NCBI RefSeq assembly: GCF_002938435.1
Contig: NZ_POQT01000033.1
Span: 1 to 50,483 of the forward strand
DNA: 50,483 nt
Direction: 5' to 3'
Origin: Blastococcus saxobsidens
GTDB taxonomy: Bacteria; Actinomycetota; Actinomycetes; Mycobacteriales; Geodermatophilaceae
Position numbers and translations under genes: made by a program
In this document: positions 8,411 through 17,160 of the stretch, piece after piece
Layout: each line of letters starts with the position of its first letter
Numbering within the stretch: the first letter of the stretch is position 1
Notes under the pieces: generated by a model
Databases searched by the model: none
Told to the model about the DNA's origin: nothing
Seen by the model: only the letters and a program-made list of their open reading frames with translations

Positions 8411-9262
8411 TCAGCGGAAGACGACGGTCTTCGTGCCGTTGATCAGCACCCGGTTCTCGGCGTGGGCCGCGACCGCACGGGCCATTGCCAGCGCCTCGAG
8501 GTCCCTGCCGACGGCGGTGAGTCCGGCGGCCGAGAGGCTGTGGTCCACGCGGGTGAAGTCCTGCTCGATGATCGGCCCCTCGTCCAGGTCGGCCGTGACG
8601 TAGTGGGCGGTGGCGCCGATGACCTTCACTCCCCGGGCGTGGGCCTGGAAGTACGGGCGGGCCCCCTTGAAGCTGGGCAGGAGACTGTGGTGGATGTTGA
8701 TCGCCCGGCCCGACAGCTCCCGGCACAGGTCGTCCGAGAGGATCTGCATGTACCGGGCCAGGACCACCGTGTCGACGGCGTAGGCGGCCACGAGACGCCG
8801 GAGCTCGTCCTCGGCCGCAGCCTTGTCCCCGGCGGTGACGGGGACGTGGTGGAACGGGATGCCGTGCCACTCCACCAGGTCCCGGAGGTCGGGGTGGTTG
8901 GAGACCACGGCCACGATCTCGGCCGGGAGCGCGCCCGTCGACATCCGGTGCAGCAGGTCGTTGAGGCAGTGTCCCTGCTTGGAGACCATGACGAGCAGCC
9001 GATGAGGCCGGACCGTGTCGTGCAGTTCCCAGTCCATGTCGAACGCGTCGGCGACGGGCGCGAACGCCGAGCGGAGTTCGCCCACGCCGATCTTGTCGTC
9101 GGCGGCGGCGTGGACGCGCATGAAGAACAGGCCGGTGTCCTCGTCGCCGTACTGCTGGCTGTCGCGGATGGTGAAACCGCGGTCGGCGAGGAAGCCCGAG
9201 ACGCTCGCGACGATGCCGGGCCTGTCCTTGCAGGCGAGGGTCAGGACGACGTCGTCGGTCAA
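8411..9262 (-). CDS. purU: Formyltetrahydrofolate deformylase
   Basis: Hydrolyses 10-formyl-THF to THF and formate. 283 aa, normal length. An N-terminal ACT domain (about residues 5-85, beginning LTLACKDRPGIVASVSGF) is followed by the formyltransferase domain with the catalytic Asn-His pair in NIHHSLLPSF and the Asp in TADLDEGPII. The TTG start overlaps the stop of the upstream oxidase gene by four bases (TTGA); a purine-rich stretch precedes it, and the ACT domain begins immediately after. Coupling to a THF-dependent demethylating oxidase implies that it recycles THF and vents C1 units as formate. Confidence 0.92.
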   Translation of the reverse strand: MTDDVVLTLACKDRPGIVASVSGFLADRGFTIRDSQQYGDEDTGLFFMRVHAAADDKIGVGELRSAFAPVADAFDMDWELHDTVRPHRLLVMVSKQGHCLNDLLHRMSTGALPAEIVAVVSNHPDLRDLVEWHGIPFHHVPVTAGDKAAAEDELRRLVAAYAVDTVVLARYMQILSDDLCRELSGRAINIHHSLLPSFKGARPYFQAHARGVKVIGATAHYVTADLDEGPIIEQDFTRVDHSLSAAGLTAVGRDLEALAMARAVAAHAENRVLINGTKTVVFR

Positions 9263-11706
9263 CTCTTCGGCCTCTCCGACTTGGGGTCGTACATGGGACG
9301 CACCGAGGTGCGGGCCGGCACCCTGCGGTCGGCGACCTCGATGGTGTAGGAACCGGTCTCGAACCAGCCGGGGGTCTCCGGTCCCGGAGCGGTCACCCAG
9401 CCGAGGGCGACGGCACCGCCGAGGGTGTGCCCGTACTGGGCGGAGGCGACCCGGCCGACGAGCCGGCCGTCCCGGTAGATGGGCTCGTCGTGGACGAGCA
9501 GGGGCTCGGGGTCCTCGAGGACGAACTGCACCAGGCGGCGGGACACGCCCGCGTCCTTCGCGGCGAGCAGGGCTTCCCGCCCGATGAAGCCGCCGAGCTT
9601 GTCCCACTTGGCGGTGAAGCCGAGACCTGCCTCCAGCAGGTTGTCCCCCGACGAGATGTCGTGGCCCCAGCTGCGGTAGGCCTTCTCCAGCCGCAGCGAG
9701 TTCATGGCGTGGTAGCCGACCGGGCGCAGGCCGAGGTCGCGCCCGCCGTCGGCGACGGTGTCCCAGATGTGCCGGGCGATGTCGGCCGGGATGAGCAGCT
9801 CCCAGCCGAGCTCGCCGACGAAGGTCACGCGGGTGGCGCGGACGAAGCCCAGGCCGAGGTCGATCTCCGCGGACCTGCCGAAGGGGAAGGCATCGGCCGA
9901 CAGGTCGGCGTCGGTGAGCGGCTGAAGCAGGCGACGGGCGTCCGGGCCCATGACGGCGAGCATGGCCATGGTCCCGCTCACGTCGGCGACGGTGCAGCAG
10001 TCCTCCGGTCCGATGTGACGGCGCAGGTGGGCGAGGTCCCGGTTGACCGTGGCCGGCCCGGAGAGGACCAGGAACTGGTCCTCTCCGAGACGGGTCACCG
10101 TCACGTCGGACTCGATGCCGCCGAACTCGTTGAGCCACTGGGTGTAGACGATCCGGTCCACGGCCACGTCGACGTCGTTGACCGACAGGCGCTGCAGCAC
10201 GCGCAGCGCGTCCCGGCCCTGCACGAGCAGCTTGCCGTACGACGAGGTGTCGATGACGCCGACGTTCTCGCGGATGGCCCGGTGCTCCGCCGCGGAGTGC
10301 TCGAACCAGTTCTGCCGGCCGAAGGAGTACTGGTACTCCTTCGCCACGCCATCGGGGGCGTACCAGTTGGCCCGCTCCCACCCGGCCAGCTCGCCGAACA
10401 CGGCGCCGGCGGCCTCGGTGCGCTCGTAGAGTGGGCTTACCCGCAGCGGCCTGGCGCTGGACCGCTGCTGGAACGGCCAGTGGATCTCGTAGGACAGGTC
10501 GAGCGACTCCACGACGCGCTGCTCGAGGAAGCGCCGGTTGGTCTCGTGCCGCTGCACGCGCGCGGGGTCGGCCTCCGGGAGGTCGATCGGGCTGCGACCG
10601 TCGACGATCCAGTCCGCGAGGACGGAACCGGCACCGGGGCCGGAGAGGAAGCCGACGGAGTTGAACCCGGCGGCCACGAAGTAGTTCCGCAGCGCCGGTG
10701 CCTCACCGAGGTGGTAGTTGCCGTCCGGGGTGAAGCTCTCGGGGCCGCAGAAGTGCAGCCGGATGCCGGCGTCGGCCAGGACGGGCACCCGGTCGATGAT
10801 CTTCTCGTAGAACGGTCCGAGGTGGTCCCAGTCCTCGGGTAGCTGGATGAAGCTCTTGTTCTCCGGGATGCCGTCCGAGGCCCACGCGTAGCTGCCCGGC
10901 TCGAAGAAGCCGACCATGAGTGCCCCGGCCTCGTCCTTGACGTAGCAGTACTCGTCGCCGCTCTTGACCGTCGGCAGGTTGCGCGGCAGGCCGGGGATCG
11001 CGTCGGTGACCACGTAGTAGTGCGCCAGTGCCTGCAGGGGCACCTGCACGCCGGCCTTCGCGCCGAACTCGCGGCCCCACATGCCCGTGGCGTTTACCAC
11101 GTACTCCGCCTCGATGGTGCCCTGCTCGGTCACCACGCCGGTCACCCGACCGTTGCTGGTCGTGACGTCGAGGGCGCTGACGTTCTCGACGACCCGCACC
11201 CCGCGCGCGGTGGCACCCCGGGCGAGGGAGATCGTGGTGTCGGTGGCGCTGCCCCGGCCGTCCCGGGGGAAGTGCAGGCTGCCGTGCAGTCCCTCGGGGT
11301 TGAGCAGGGGGTGGAGCTCGAGGGTCTGGTCGACGTCGAGCAGCACGGCGTCGACGCCGCTGCTGCGCACCGCGCTGGCCTGGTGCCGGAGCTCCTCGAG
11401 CCGCTCGGCGGACCTGGCGAGGTTCATCGTGCCGGTCTCCACGAAGCCGGTCGAGAACCCGGTGTCCTGCTCGAGCGACCGGAAGACCTCCAGGCTGCGC
11501 TGGACGATCTGGCGGGTCCCGTCGGTGCCCCGCGCCTGGGTGATCAAGCCGGCGGCGTGCCAGGTGGTGCCCGAGGTGAGCGTGTTCTTCTCGAGCAGCA
11601 CGACGTCGGTCCAGCCGCGGCGGGCCAGGTGGTACGCGGTGCTGGTACCGATGATGCCGCCACCCACGATGACGACCTGAGCCCGGGCGGGCAGTGTGGC
11701 TCCCAT
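9259..11706 (-). CDS. FAD/THF-dependent demethylating oxidase (dimethylglycine dehydrogenase / MABO type)
   Basis: 815-aa two-part enzyme. The N-terminal FAD oxidoreductase has VIVGGGIIGTS (residues 12-22) and TTWHAAGL with His50, the position equivalent to the covalent FAD histidine of dimethylglycine dehydrogenase and of gamma-N-methylaminobutyrate oxidase. The C-terminal half (from about 430) is a GcvT-like folate domain. It removes an N-methyl group and passes it to THF as 5,10-methylene-THF. An AAGGGGG ribosome site sits 8 bases before the ATG. It is coupled to purU and divergent from folD, the purU-mabO-folD set of Arthrobacter plasmid pAO1. The substrate could equally be dimethylglycine or sarcosine. 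Confidence 0.88.
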   Translation of the reverse strand: MGATLPARAQVVIVGGGIIGTSTAYHLARRGWTDVVLLEKNTLTSGTTWHAAGLITQARGTDGTRQIVQRSLEVFRSLEQDTGFSTGFVETGTMNLARSAERLEELRHQASAVRSSGVDAVLLDVDQTLELHPLLNPEGLHGSLHFPRDGRGSATDTTISLARGATARGVRVVENVSALDVTTSNGRVTGVVTEQGTIEAEYVVNATGMWGREFGAKAGVQVPLQALAHYYVVTDAIPGLPRNLPTVKSGDEYCYVKDEAGALMVGFFEPGSYAWASDGIPENKSFIQLPEDWDHLGPFYEKIIDRVPVLADAGIRLHFCGPESFTPDGNYHLGEAPALRNYFVAAGFNSVGFLSGPGAGSVLADWIVDGRSPIDLPEADPARVQRHETNRRFLEQRVVESLDLSYEIHWPFQQRSSARPLRVSPLYERTEAAGAVFGELAGWERANWYAPDGVAKEYQYSFGRQNWFEHSAAEHRAIRENVGVIDTSSYGKLLVQGRDALRVLQRLSVNDVDVAVDRIVYTQWLNEFGGIESDVTVTRLGEDQFLVLSGPATVNRDLAHLRRHIGPEDCCTVADVSGTMAMLAVMGPDARRLLQPLTDADLSADAFPFGRSAEIDLGLGFVRATRVTFVGELGWELLIPADIARHIWDTVADGGRDLGLRPVGYHAMNSLRLEKAYRSWGHDISSGDNLLEAGLGFTAKWDKLGGFIGREALLAAKDAGVSRRLVQFVLEDPEPLLVHDEPIYRDGRLVGRVASAQYGHTLGGAVALGWVTAPGPETPGWFETGSYTIEVADRRVPARTSVRPMYDPKSERPKS

Positions 11707-11929
11707 GGCAGACCCCCTTAGTCCGGCCTCACGCTGACGCGCGCCACGGAGGGGAGCAATGCATCGATCGCTCGAATCGGACGCCGCCGGTCGTTCGATC
11801 GTCCAGTTCCCTCCGGCCCGCGACCCCGCGACAGTGGTCGCCGGACGGCGCCGGTCGGCCACTGCGGCGTCGGCCGGGCCCGCCGGCCGCCGTGAGCACG
11901 CAGGCGACGAAAGGCAGACGAACCCACCC
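11707..11929. promoter_or_regulatory. Divergent promoter region between oxidase-purU and folD
   Basis: 223 bases separating two outward-facing units of one pathway, a likely place for shared control. Short dyads such as CGATCG and CGAACGACC/GATCG-type repeats occur near 11764-11812, but no operator can be assigned with confidence. Confidence 0.4.
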
Positions 11930-12838
11930 ATGACCACGTGCGCAGCCACCCTGATCGACGGCAACCTGGCCGCCGAGGAGATCAAGGAGGAGCTGCGCGC
12001 GCGGGTCGAGCGCCTCGCCGCGTCGGGCGTGCGGCCCGGTCTGGGCACCATCCTGGTGGGCGACGATCCCGGCTCCCGGTCCTACGTCAGGGGCAAGCAC
12101 CGCGACTGCGCGGATGTCGGCATCGAGTCCATCCGCCGCGAGCTGCCGGCCGACAGCACGCAGAAGGAGGTCCTGCGTGTGGTCCGCGAGCTCAACGAGG
12201 ACCCGGCCTGCTCGGGCTTCATCGTGCAGCTGCCGCTCCCGCCGCACATGGACATGCGGGTGGTGCTGCAGGCCATCGACCCCGACAAGGACGCCGACGG
12301 ACTGCACCCGGTGAACCTGGGCCGGCTGGTCCTCGATCAGCCCGGCACCGTGCCGTGCACTCCCCAGGGCATCCTCGAGCTCCTCCGGCGCAACGAGGTG
12401 CCGATCACCGGCGCACAGTTCTGCGTGATCGGCTGCGGCACGACGGTGGGGCGTCCGCTGGGGCTGATGCTGACCCGGGTGACGGAGCACGCCACCGTGA
12501 CGATGTGCCACGAGGCGACCGTCGACGTCGCGGCGCACACGCGCGTCGCGGACGTCGTCATCGCGGCGGCCGGCGTGGCCCACCTCGTCAAGCCCTACTG
12601 GGTGAAGCCGGGCGCCACGGTCCTCTCGGTCGGCATCACCCGGACGGTCGAGGGCATCCTGGGCGACGTCCACCCCGACGTCGAGGGGGTGGCGGGGAAG
12701 TGGACCCGCGCCACGGGCGGCGTGGGCCCGATGACGCGGGCCATGCTGCTGCGCAACGTCGTGGACCTGGCCGAGCGCCGTGCGGAGCAGGACCGGCCGA
12801 GCCGCTCCCATGCCGATGCCGTGGAGCACGCCGGCTGA
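11930..12838 (+). CDS. folD: Methylene-THF dehydrogenase / methenyl-THF cyclohydrolase
   Basis: Bifunctional enzyme turning 5,10-methylene-THF into 10-formyl-THF with NADP+. 302 aa. Motifs: [18 protein letters not shown] with the catalytic Tyr/Lys pair, the PLPPH loop, the dinucleotide region [13 protein letters not shown], and the C-terminal [16 protein letters not shown]. The ATG at 11930 has an AAAGGCAG ribosome site; the longer frame from 11759 would add about 57 non-homologous residues. It supplies the middle step between the demethylating oxidase and PurU, so the three genes form a methyl-to-formate path. It is likely a second, pathway-specific FolD; the housekeeping copy is not in view. 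Confidence 0.92.
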   Translation: MTTCAATLIDGNLAAEEIKEELRARVERLAASGVRPGLGTILVGDDPGSRSYVRGKHRDCADVGIESIRRELPADSTQKEVLRVVRELNEDPACSGFIVQLPLPPHMDMRVVLQAIDPDKDADGLHPVNLGRLVLDQPGTVPCTPQGILELLRRNEVPITGAQFCVIGCGTTVGRPLGLMLTRVTEHATVTMCHEATVDVAAHTRVADVVIAAAGVAHLVKPYWVKPGATVLSVGITRTVEGILGDVHPDVEGVAGKWTRATGGVGPMTRAMLLRNVVDLAERRAEQDRPSRSHADAVEHAG

Positions 12839-13012
12839 CGGTCGAGGTTGGCGGCCGGCCGCAGCGGCCTGCTACTACGCCGCGGGCGTCGCCGTGGTCC
12901 GACGGGCCAAACCATCCCACCCGCCGGTCGGGCAGGGGTCTCCCGGCTCTGGCGCATCGGCCTAGGCTGGTGGGCGGCCGCGCCGGTGCGGCCGTCTAGG
13001 ACGGGAGCGGTG

Positions 13013-13375
13013 GTGTTCGACTCGATCGGCTGGGGCGAGATCATCGTGCTCGCGCTGGCCGCGCTGTTCATCTTCGGCCCGGAGCGCCTGCCGCACCTGG
13101 CCAAGGACGCCGCCAGCGGCCTGAAGAAGGCCAAGGCGGCGATCACCGGCGTCCGCGAGCAGGTGCACGAGTCGATGGGCGACGACTTCTCCGAGCTCCG
13201 TGACCTGGACCTGCGCAAGTACCACCCGCGCACGTTCATCCGCGACCAGCTGCTGGGCGACGACGAGGTCCCGGTCCGCCCGGTCGGGCCCACCGGCGCG
13301 ACCGCGGCCTCGGTGGTGGCCGCCCAGGCGCGTGACCGCGCCACCCCGCCCCCGTTCGACGTCGACGCGACATGA
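13013..13375 (+). CDS. tatB: Sec-independent (twin-arginine) translocase subunit TatB
   Basis: 120-aa protein starting MFDSIGWGEIIVLALAAL: a short N-terminus, one membrane helix, the FGPERLP hinge, and an amphipathic helix rich in Lys/Ala, all diagnostic of TatB. It forms the substrate-receptor complex with TatC for folded, cofactor-bearing exports. The second of two tandem GTG codons (13013) is chosen because TatB proteins begin MFD; GGGAG lies 5 bases upstream. In mycobacteria it directly follows htrA; here the catabolic block intervenes. The C-terminal tail is Ala/Arg/Pro-rich and probably disordered. Confidence 0.93.
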   Translation: MFDSIGWGEIIVLALAALFIFGPERLPHLAKDAASGLKKAKAAITGVREQVHESMGDDFSELRDLDLRKYHPRTFIRDQLLGDDEVPVRPVGPTGATAASVVAAQARDRATPPPFDVDAT

Positions 13376-13444
13376 CCTGTCGTCCTCCGGACGACACCGC
13401 GGCCACGAGCCGTCCCCTGCTGCGCTGAGCCGCTGCCGTCACTC

Positions 13445-13527
13445 CTCGGGGGAGCCTCCGGCCCCCCGCTCGTCGCGGCAAAGCGCTGCTCGCCCCGGCT
13501 CGGGGAGCCTCCGGCCCCCGCTCCCCG
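13445..13527. repeat. Two direct copies of a 25-27-base element and hairpin between tatB and mrp
   Basis: A sequence centred on GAGCCTCCGGCCCC occurs at 13445-13471 and again at 13499-13523, differing by one G and one C in homopolymer runs. The second copy forms a perfect 8-bp stem (13501-13508 with 13520-13527), a plausible terminator for the convergent tatB and mrp genes. Confidence 0.6.
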
Positions 13528-13539
13528 GAGCGAATCAAC

Positions 13540-14691
13540 TCACCGCTTGACGGGGGTGAGCCCCAGCGACATGCCCGAGAGCCCGCGCTGGCGGCTGGCC
13601 AGCCCGTCGGCGATCTTCTCCAGCGCCTGGGCGGCGGGGGACTCCGGCTGGGCCAGCACGATCGGGGCACCGGCGTCGCCGGCCTCCCGCAGACGCGGGT
13701 CGAGCGGCACCTGGCCGAGCAGCGGCACCCGGGCCCCGAGGGTGCGGGTGAGCGCGTCGGAGACCGTCTGACCGCCGCCGGAGCCGAAGACCTCCATGCG
13801 GGTGCCGTCCGGCAGCTCCATCCAGCTCATGTTCTCGATGACGCCGATGACCTGCTGGTGGGTCTGCGTGGCGATCGCGCCGGCCCGCTCGGCCACCTCG
13901 GCGGCGGCCAGCTGCGGGGTGGTGACGACGAGGATCTCGGCGTTCGGCAGCAGCTGCGCGATCGAGATCGCGACGTCGCCGGTGCCCGGCGGGAGGTCCA
14001 GCAAGAGGACGTCGAGGTCCCCCCACCACACGTCGGCGAGGAACTGCTGCAGCGCGCGGTGCAGCATCGGGCCACGCCACACGACCGGCGTGTTGCCGGG
14101 GGTGAACATGCCGATCGAGATGACCTTCACGCCCATCGACTGCGGCGGCATGATCATGTTGTCGACCTGGGTGGGCTTGTCGTCCACGCCCAGCATCCGC
14201 GGCACCGAGTGGCCGTAGATGTCGGCGTCCACGACACCCACCGACAGCCCGCGCTTGGCCAGGGCGGCGGCCAGGTTGACCGTGACGCTGGACTTGCCGA
14301 CGCCGCCCTTGCCGGAGGCGACCGCGTAGACGCGGGTGAGTGACCCGGGCTGGGCGAAGGGGATGACCGGGTCGGGGGCGTCGGTGCCGCGCACGGTCTT
14401 GCGGAGTTCGGCGCGCTGCTCGTCGTTCATGACGTCGAGGACGACCTGGACGCCCGTGACGCCGGGTACGTTGCCGACGGCCTGGGTGACCCGGTTGGTG
14501 ATCGTCTCGCGCATGGGGCAGCCGGAGACGGTCAGGTAGACCTCGACCCGGACCGCGCCGCCGGCGCCGATCTGGACGTCCTTGACCATGCCCAGCTCGG
14601 TGAGCGGGCGGTTGATCTCCGGGTCCTGCACGGTGGCCAGAGCGGCGGTGATGGCGTCGAGCGCCGGCGCGCCGGTCAGCTGGTCGGACAT
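13540..14691 (-). CDS. mrp: Mrp/ApbC-type P-loop ATPase, Fe-S cluster carrier
   Basis: 383-aa protein with an N-terminal MIP18-like domain (about residues 8-85, including SGCPMRE) and a ParA/Mrp ATPase domain with the deviant Walker A GKGGVGKSS near residue 125 and LLDLPPGTGD. It is thought to bind and pass on Fe-S clusters. The usual C-terminal CxxC motif is replaced by ENMSWMELPDGT, as in mycobacterial Mrp, so cluster binding, if any, uses other residues. The ATG at 14691 is preceded by AAGGAG. Position near tatB and the DUF1003/CBS pair matches mycobacterial gene order. Confidence 0.93.
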   Translation of the reverse strand: MSDQLTGAPALDAITAALATVQDPEINRPLTELGMVKDVQIGAGGAVRVEVYLTVSGCPMRETITNRVTQAVGNVPGVTGVQVVLDVMNDEQRAELRKTVRGTDAPDPVIPFAQPGSLTRVYAVASGKGGVGKSSVTVNLAAALAKRGLSVGVVDADIYGHSVPRMLGVDDKPTQVDNMIMPPQSMGVKVISIGMFTPGNTPVVWRGPMLHRALQQFLADVWWGDLDVLLLDLPPGTGDVAISIAQLLPNAEILVVTTPQLAAAEVAERAGAIATQTHQQVIGVIENMSWMELPDGTRMEVFGSGGGQTVSDALTRTLGARVPLLGQVPLDPRLREAGDAGAPIVLAQPESPAAQALEKIADGLASRQRGLSGMSLGLTPVKR

Positions 14692-14854
14692 GGTTGCGTC
14701 TGTCTCCTTCGACGGGGGACCCCGTCCGGCGGCGGTGGCGTCGGGAGCGGCGACCTGCGCGATCGGGGCGCCTGCCACTGTACGGCGGGCGGCACGCGGC
14801 GCCGTCCGTCGGAGGGTGATCTGCCGCGCAGGGCCGGGTCCTAGGGTCGTGCCC
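14692..14854. promoter_or_regulatory. Divergent intergenic region mrp / azlC
   Basis: 163 bases between outward-facing mrp and azlC that must carry both promoters. No clear operator is visible. Confidence 0.35.
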
Positions 14855-15544
14855 GTGCCACCCGACCGTGCCGAGACCGTCCGGGACGCCGTGGGCCTGG
14901 GCCTGGCGGTGGGCCTCTACGGCGTCGCCTTCGGCGCCGCGGCCGACGCCGCCGGTCTGGACGTGTGGCAGGCGCTGGTGCTGTCGGCGGTCATGTTCAC
15001 CGGGGCCTCCCAGTTCGCGATCATCGGCGTTCTCGGCGCGGGGGGCAGCGCGGCGGCAGCGGTGGGCAGCGCCCTCCTGCTGGGCGTGCGCAACACCGTC
15101 TACGGCGTCCGCCTGGTCCCGCTGCTGCGGCCCCGCGGCGCCGTGACGCGGGCCGGCACGGCTCACCTGGTCATCGACGAGACCACGGCGCTCGCCCTCG
15201 CCGCGCCGGACCGCCGGCTGGCCCGGCTGGGCTTCCTGGTCGGCGGCGTCGTGCTGTACCTGACCTGGAACGCCACGACCGTCGTCGGGGCGCTGGGCGC
15301 GGCCGCGCTGGGCGGAACGGCGCGGGCGGCGCTCGACGCCGTCGTCCCGGCCGCCTTCCTGGCGCTGCTCTGGCCCCGGCTGGGGAAGGGCAACGCCCAG
15401 CCGGCCGTCCAGCGGCGGGTGGCGATCGGCGGTGCGGTGGTGGCGCTGGCGCTCACCCCGTTCGTGCCCGCCGGGGTGCAGGTGATCGCCGCGGTCGTGG
15501 CCGTGGTGCTCGCCGGCCGGCCGCGGCGGGGGGTGACCGCGTGA
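14855..15544 (+). CDS. azlC: AzlC-family branched-chain amino acid exporter, large subunit
   Basis: 229-aa membrane protein, about seven helices, with the family stretch SAVMFTGASQFAIIGVLG and LLGVRNTVYGVRL. With AzlD it forms a branched-chain amino acid efflux pair. GTG at 14855 (giving MPPDRAETV) is favoured; a GTG two codons earlier is possible. Its TGA overlaps the azlD GTG. Confidence 0.9.
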   Translation: MPPDRAETVRDAVGLGLAVGLYGVAFGAAADAAGLDVWQALVLSAVMFTGASQFAIIGVLGAGGSAAAAVGSALLLGVRNTVYGVRLVPLLRPRGAVTRAGTAHLVIDETTALALAAPDRRLARLGFLVGGVVLYLTWNATTVVGALGAAALGGTARAALDAVVPAAFLALLWPRLGKGNAQPAVQRRVAIGGAVVALALTPFVPAGVQVIAAVVAVVLAGRPRRGVTA

Positions 15545-15852
15545 GCGCCACCTGGATCGCCGTGCTCGCCGCCTCGCTGGGCTGCTACCTGCTCAAGCTG
15601 GCCGGCCTGTCGGTGCCGGCCACCTGGGTGGAGCAGCCCTGGGTGGCCCGGGTCGTGGACTTCGTGCCCGCCGCGCTGCTCGCCGCGCTGGTGGCGGTGC
15701 AGGGCCTGACCAGCGGCAACGAGATCGTGGTCGACGGCCGGTTGGCGGGGCTGGCGGTCGCCGCGCTGGCCCTGGCCCTGCGCGCGCCGTTCATCGTGGT
15801 GCTCGTGCTGGCCGGCGCCGCCGGCGCGCTGGTGCACGCGCTCACCGGGTGA
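15541..15852 (+). CDS. azlD: AzlD-family branched-chain amino acid exporter, small subunit
   Basis: 103-aa protein with three to four hydrophobic helices, the length and pattern of AzlD (ATWIAVLAASLGCYLLKLAG, then VDFVPAALLAAL). The GTG start sits in a GTGA overlap with azlC, so the two are translationally coupled. It is probably required for azlC function. Confidence 0.9.
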   Translation: MSATWIAVLAASLGCYLLKLAGLSVPATWVEQPWVARVVDFVPAALLAALVAVQGLTSGNEIVVDGRLAGLAVAALALALRAPFIVVLVLAGAAGALVHALTG

Positions 15853-15931
15853 GGTGCCGAGGAGGCTCGCGCGTCCGGCTTCGGGAGTAGCCTGCCGTCG
15901 TTCCCGTCGGGAGCCCTGCTCGGGGGTTGTC

Positions 15932-16587
15932 ATGGTGGAGCGCCGCGCCGCGGAGTCGGTCGATCTCAGCGGTGTGGAGACGGCCCTGGTCGTGCTGGGG
16001 TTGGTGCTCGCCGTCGCTGCGGCGGTGATCACCAACGTGGTGCTCGCGGTGCGCAACCGTCGCGAGGTCGCGCTGACCACTGACATCAGCGACCTCGAGC
16101 AGCGCATCCAGCGAGGTCATGCCGGCATCGCGGATTCCCTGTCGCAGTTCGCCTTCGGCCGGGTGCTCATAGGCCTGGTCGAGACGGGGCGGCCGACCCC
16201 GGAGGCTCGGCAGGCCTACATCGACTCGGGGCTGCTCCGGTACGCGCAGTCAGGACTCAGCGTGGCGCCGTTCGCCGCGGCTCCGGATGGTCCGTGGCCT
16301 GACCCCACCCCGCCCGCGGCGCTGGCGGTGCAGCAGGCGTACCTCGCGGCGCGCGACGCCAACCGGAGGCCCGCGGGAACGCCGCCGGTGCCATTCGGGG
16401 CCTGGTCGACGTCATCGAGGACACGCGGATGCAGGTGGTGGAGCGGGTCAACGCCGATGCGGACGACCTGCAGCGGTGCATCCGGGAGCGCGCCGAGCAC
16501 CAGCGGCGGTCGGCGACGATCTGGCACGTCGGTGCAAGCGTGCAGATCGTGAGCCTCGTCGTCGTGGCGGCCAAGGACCTGGTCTGA
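15932..16587 (+). pseudogene. Membrane protein gene with internal frameshift, function unknown
   Basis: Starting at the ATG at 15932, one frame encodes an N-terminal helix (about TALVVLGLVLAVAAAVITNV), a coiled-coil-like stretch DISDLEQRIQRGHAGIADS, and a Pro/Ala region up to about 16375. After that the frame turns into Ser/Arg/Trp-rich nonsense ending at 16552. In another frame, from about 16378 to the TGA at 16585-16587, the sequence is again protein-like: GLVDVIEDTRMQVVERVNAD, then a charged coiled coil, then a hydrophobic end near VQIVSLVVVAAK. One indel near the GGG at 16375-16377 would join them. It is either a broken gene or a sequence error. No family is recognised. Confidence 0.6.
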
Positions 16588-16626
16588 GGCCAGCGGCGCG
16601 CCATCCGGCGTGAGTCGGCGTCGTGA

Positions 16627-17160
16627 TCAGCCGGCGCCGCGCGCCTCGGCCTCCTCGCGGTCCCGCTTCTTGCGCTTCTTCTCGCGCTTCTCGGCGTCCT
16701 CGCCGTCGTCGCTGGCGAGGCGGTTGAGCTCGCTGCGGATGAAGTCGCGGGTGGCCAGCTCGCCGACGGCCACCCGGACCGCCGCCAGCTCGCGCGCCAG
16801 GTACTCGGTGTCGGCACGGGTGGACGCCGCCCGGGCGCGGTCCTCCTCGGCCTGCACGCGGTCGCGGTCGGCCTGCCGGTTCTGCGCGAGCAGGATCAGC
16901 GGCGCGGCGTAGGCGGCCTGCGTGGAGAACGCCAGGTTCAGCAGGATGAAGGGGTAGGGGTCCCAGCGGAGCTGCACGGCGAAGACGTTGAGGGCGATCC
17001 AGACCAGCACGATCAAGGTCTGGACAGCGAGGAACCGGCCGGTGCCGAGGAAGCGCGCGATGCCCTCGGCGAACTGGCCGACCGCGTCGGGGTTGAGCCG
17101 CAGGAAGGCGAAGCGGCGGTGCTGCCCCCGGGGGACGTCGAGCCGGGGGGTGTCAGCCAC
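16627..17160 (-). CDS. DUF1003 membrane protein
   Basis: 177 aa. A soluble N-terminus is followed by two close membrane helices (TLIVLVWIALNVFAV, then the PYPFILLNLAFSTQAAYAAPLIL signature typical of DUF1003), then a long charged coiled coil ending in a Lys/Arg/Glu-rich tail. Function unknown. The start overlaps the end of the CBS gene by 8 bases, so they are cotranscribed; the same pair sits near mrp in mycobacteria. Confidence 0.88.
   Translation of the reverse strand: MADTPRLDVPRGQHRRFAFLRLNPDAVGQFAEGIARFLGTGRFLAVQTLIVLVWIALNVFAVQLRWDPYPFILLNLAFSTQAAYAAPLILLAQNRQADRDRVQAEEDRARAASTRADTEYLARELAAVRVAVGELATRDFIRSELNRLASDDGEDAEKREKKRKKRDREEAEARGAG

Noticed and set aside
8130..8603. Plus-strand frame in the gap before the amine oxidase
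   Set aside because: Arg-rich, runs across a perfect terminator hairpin and into purU antisense.
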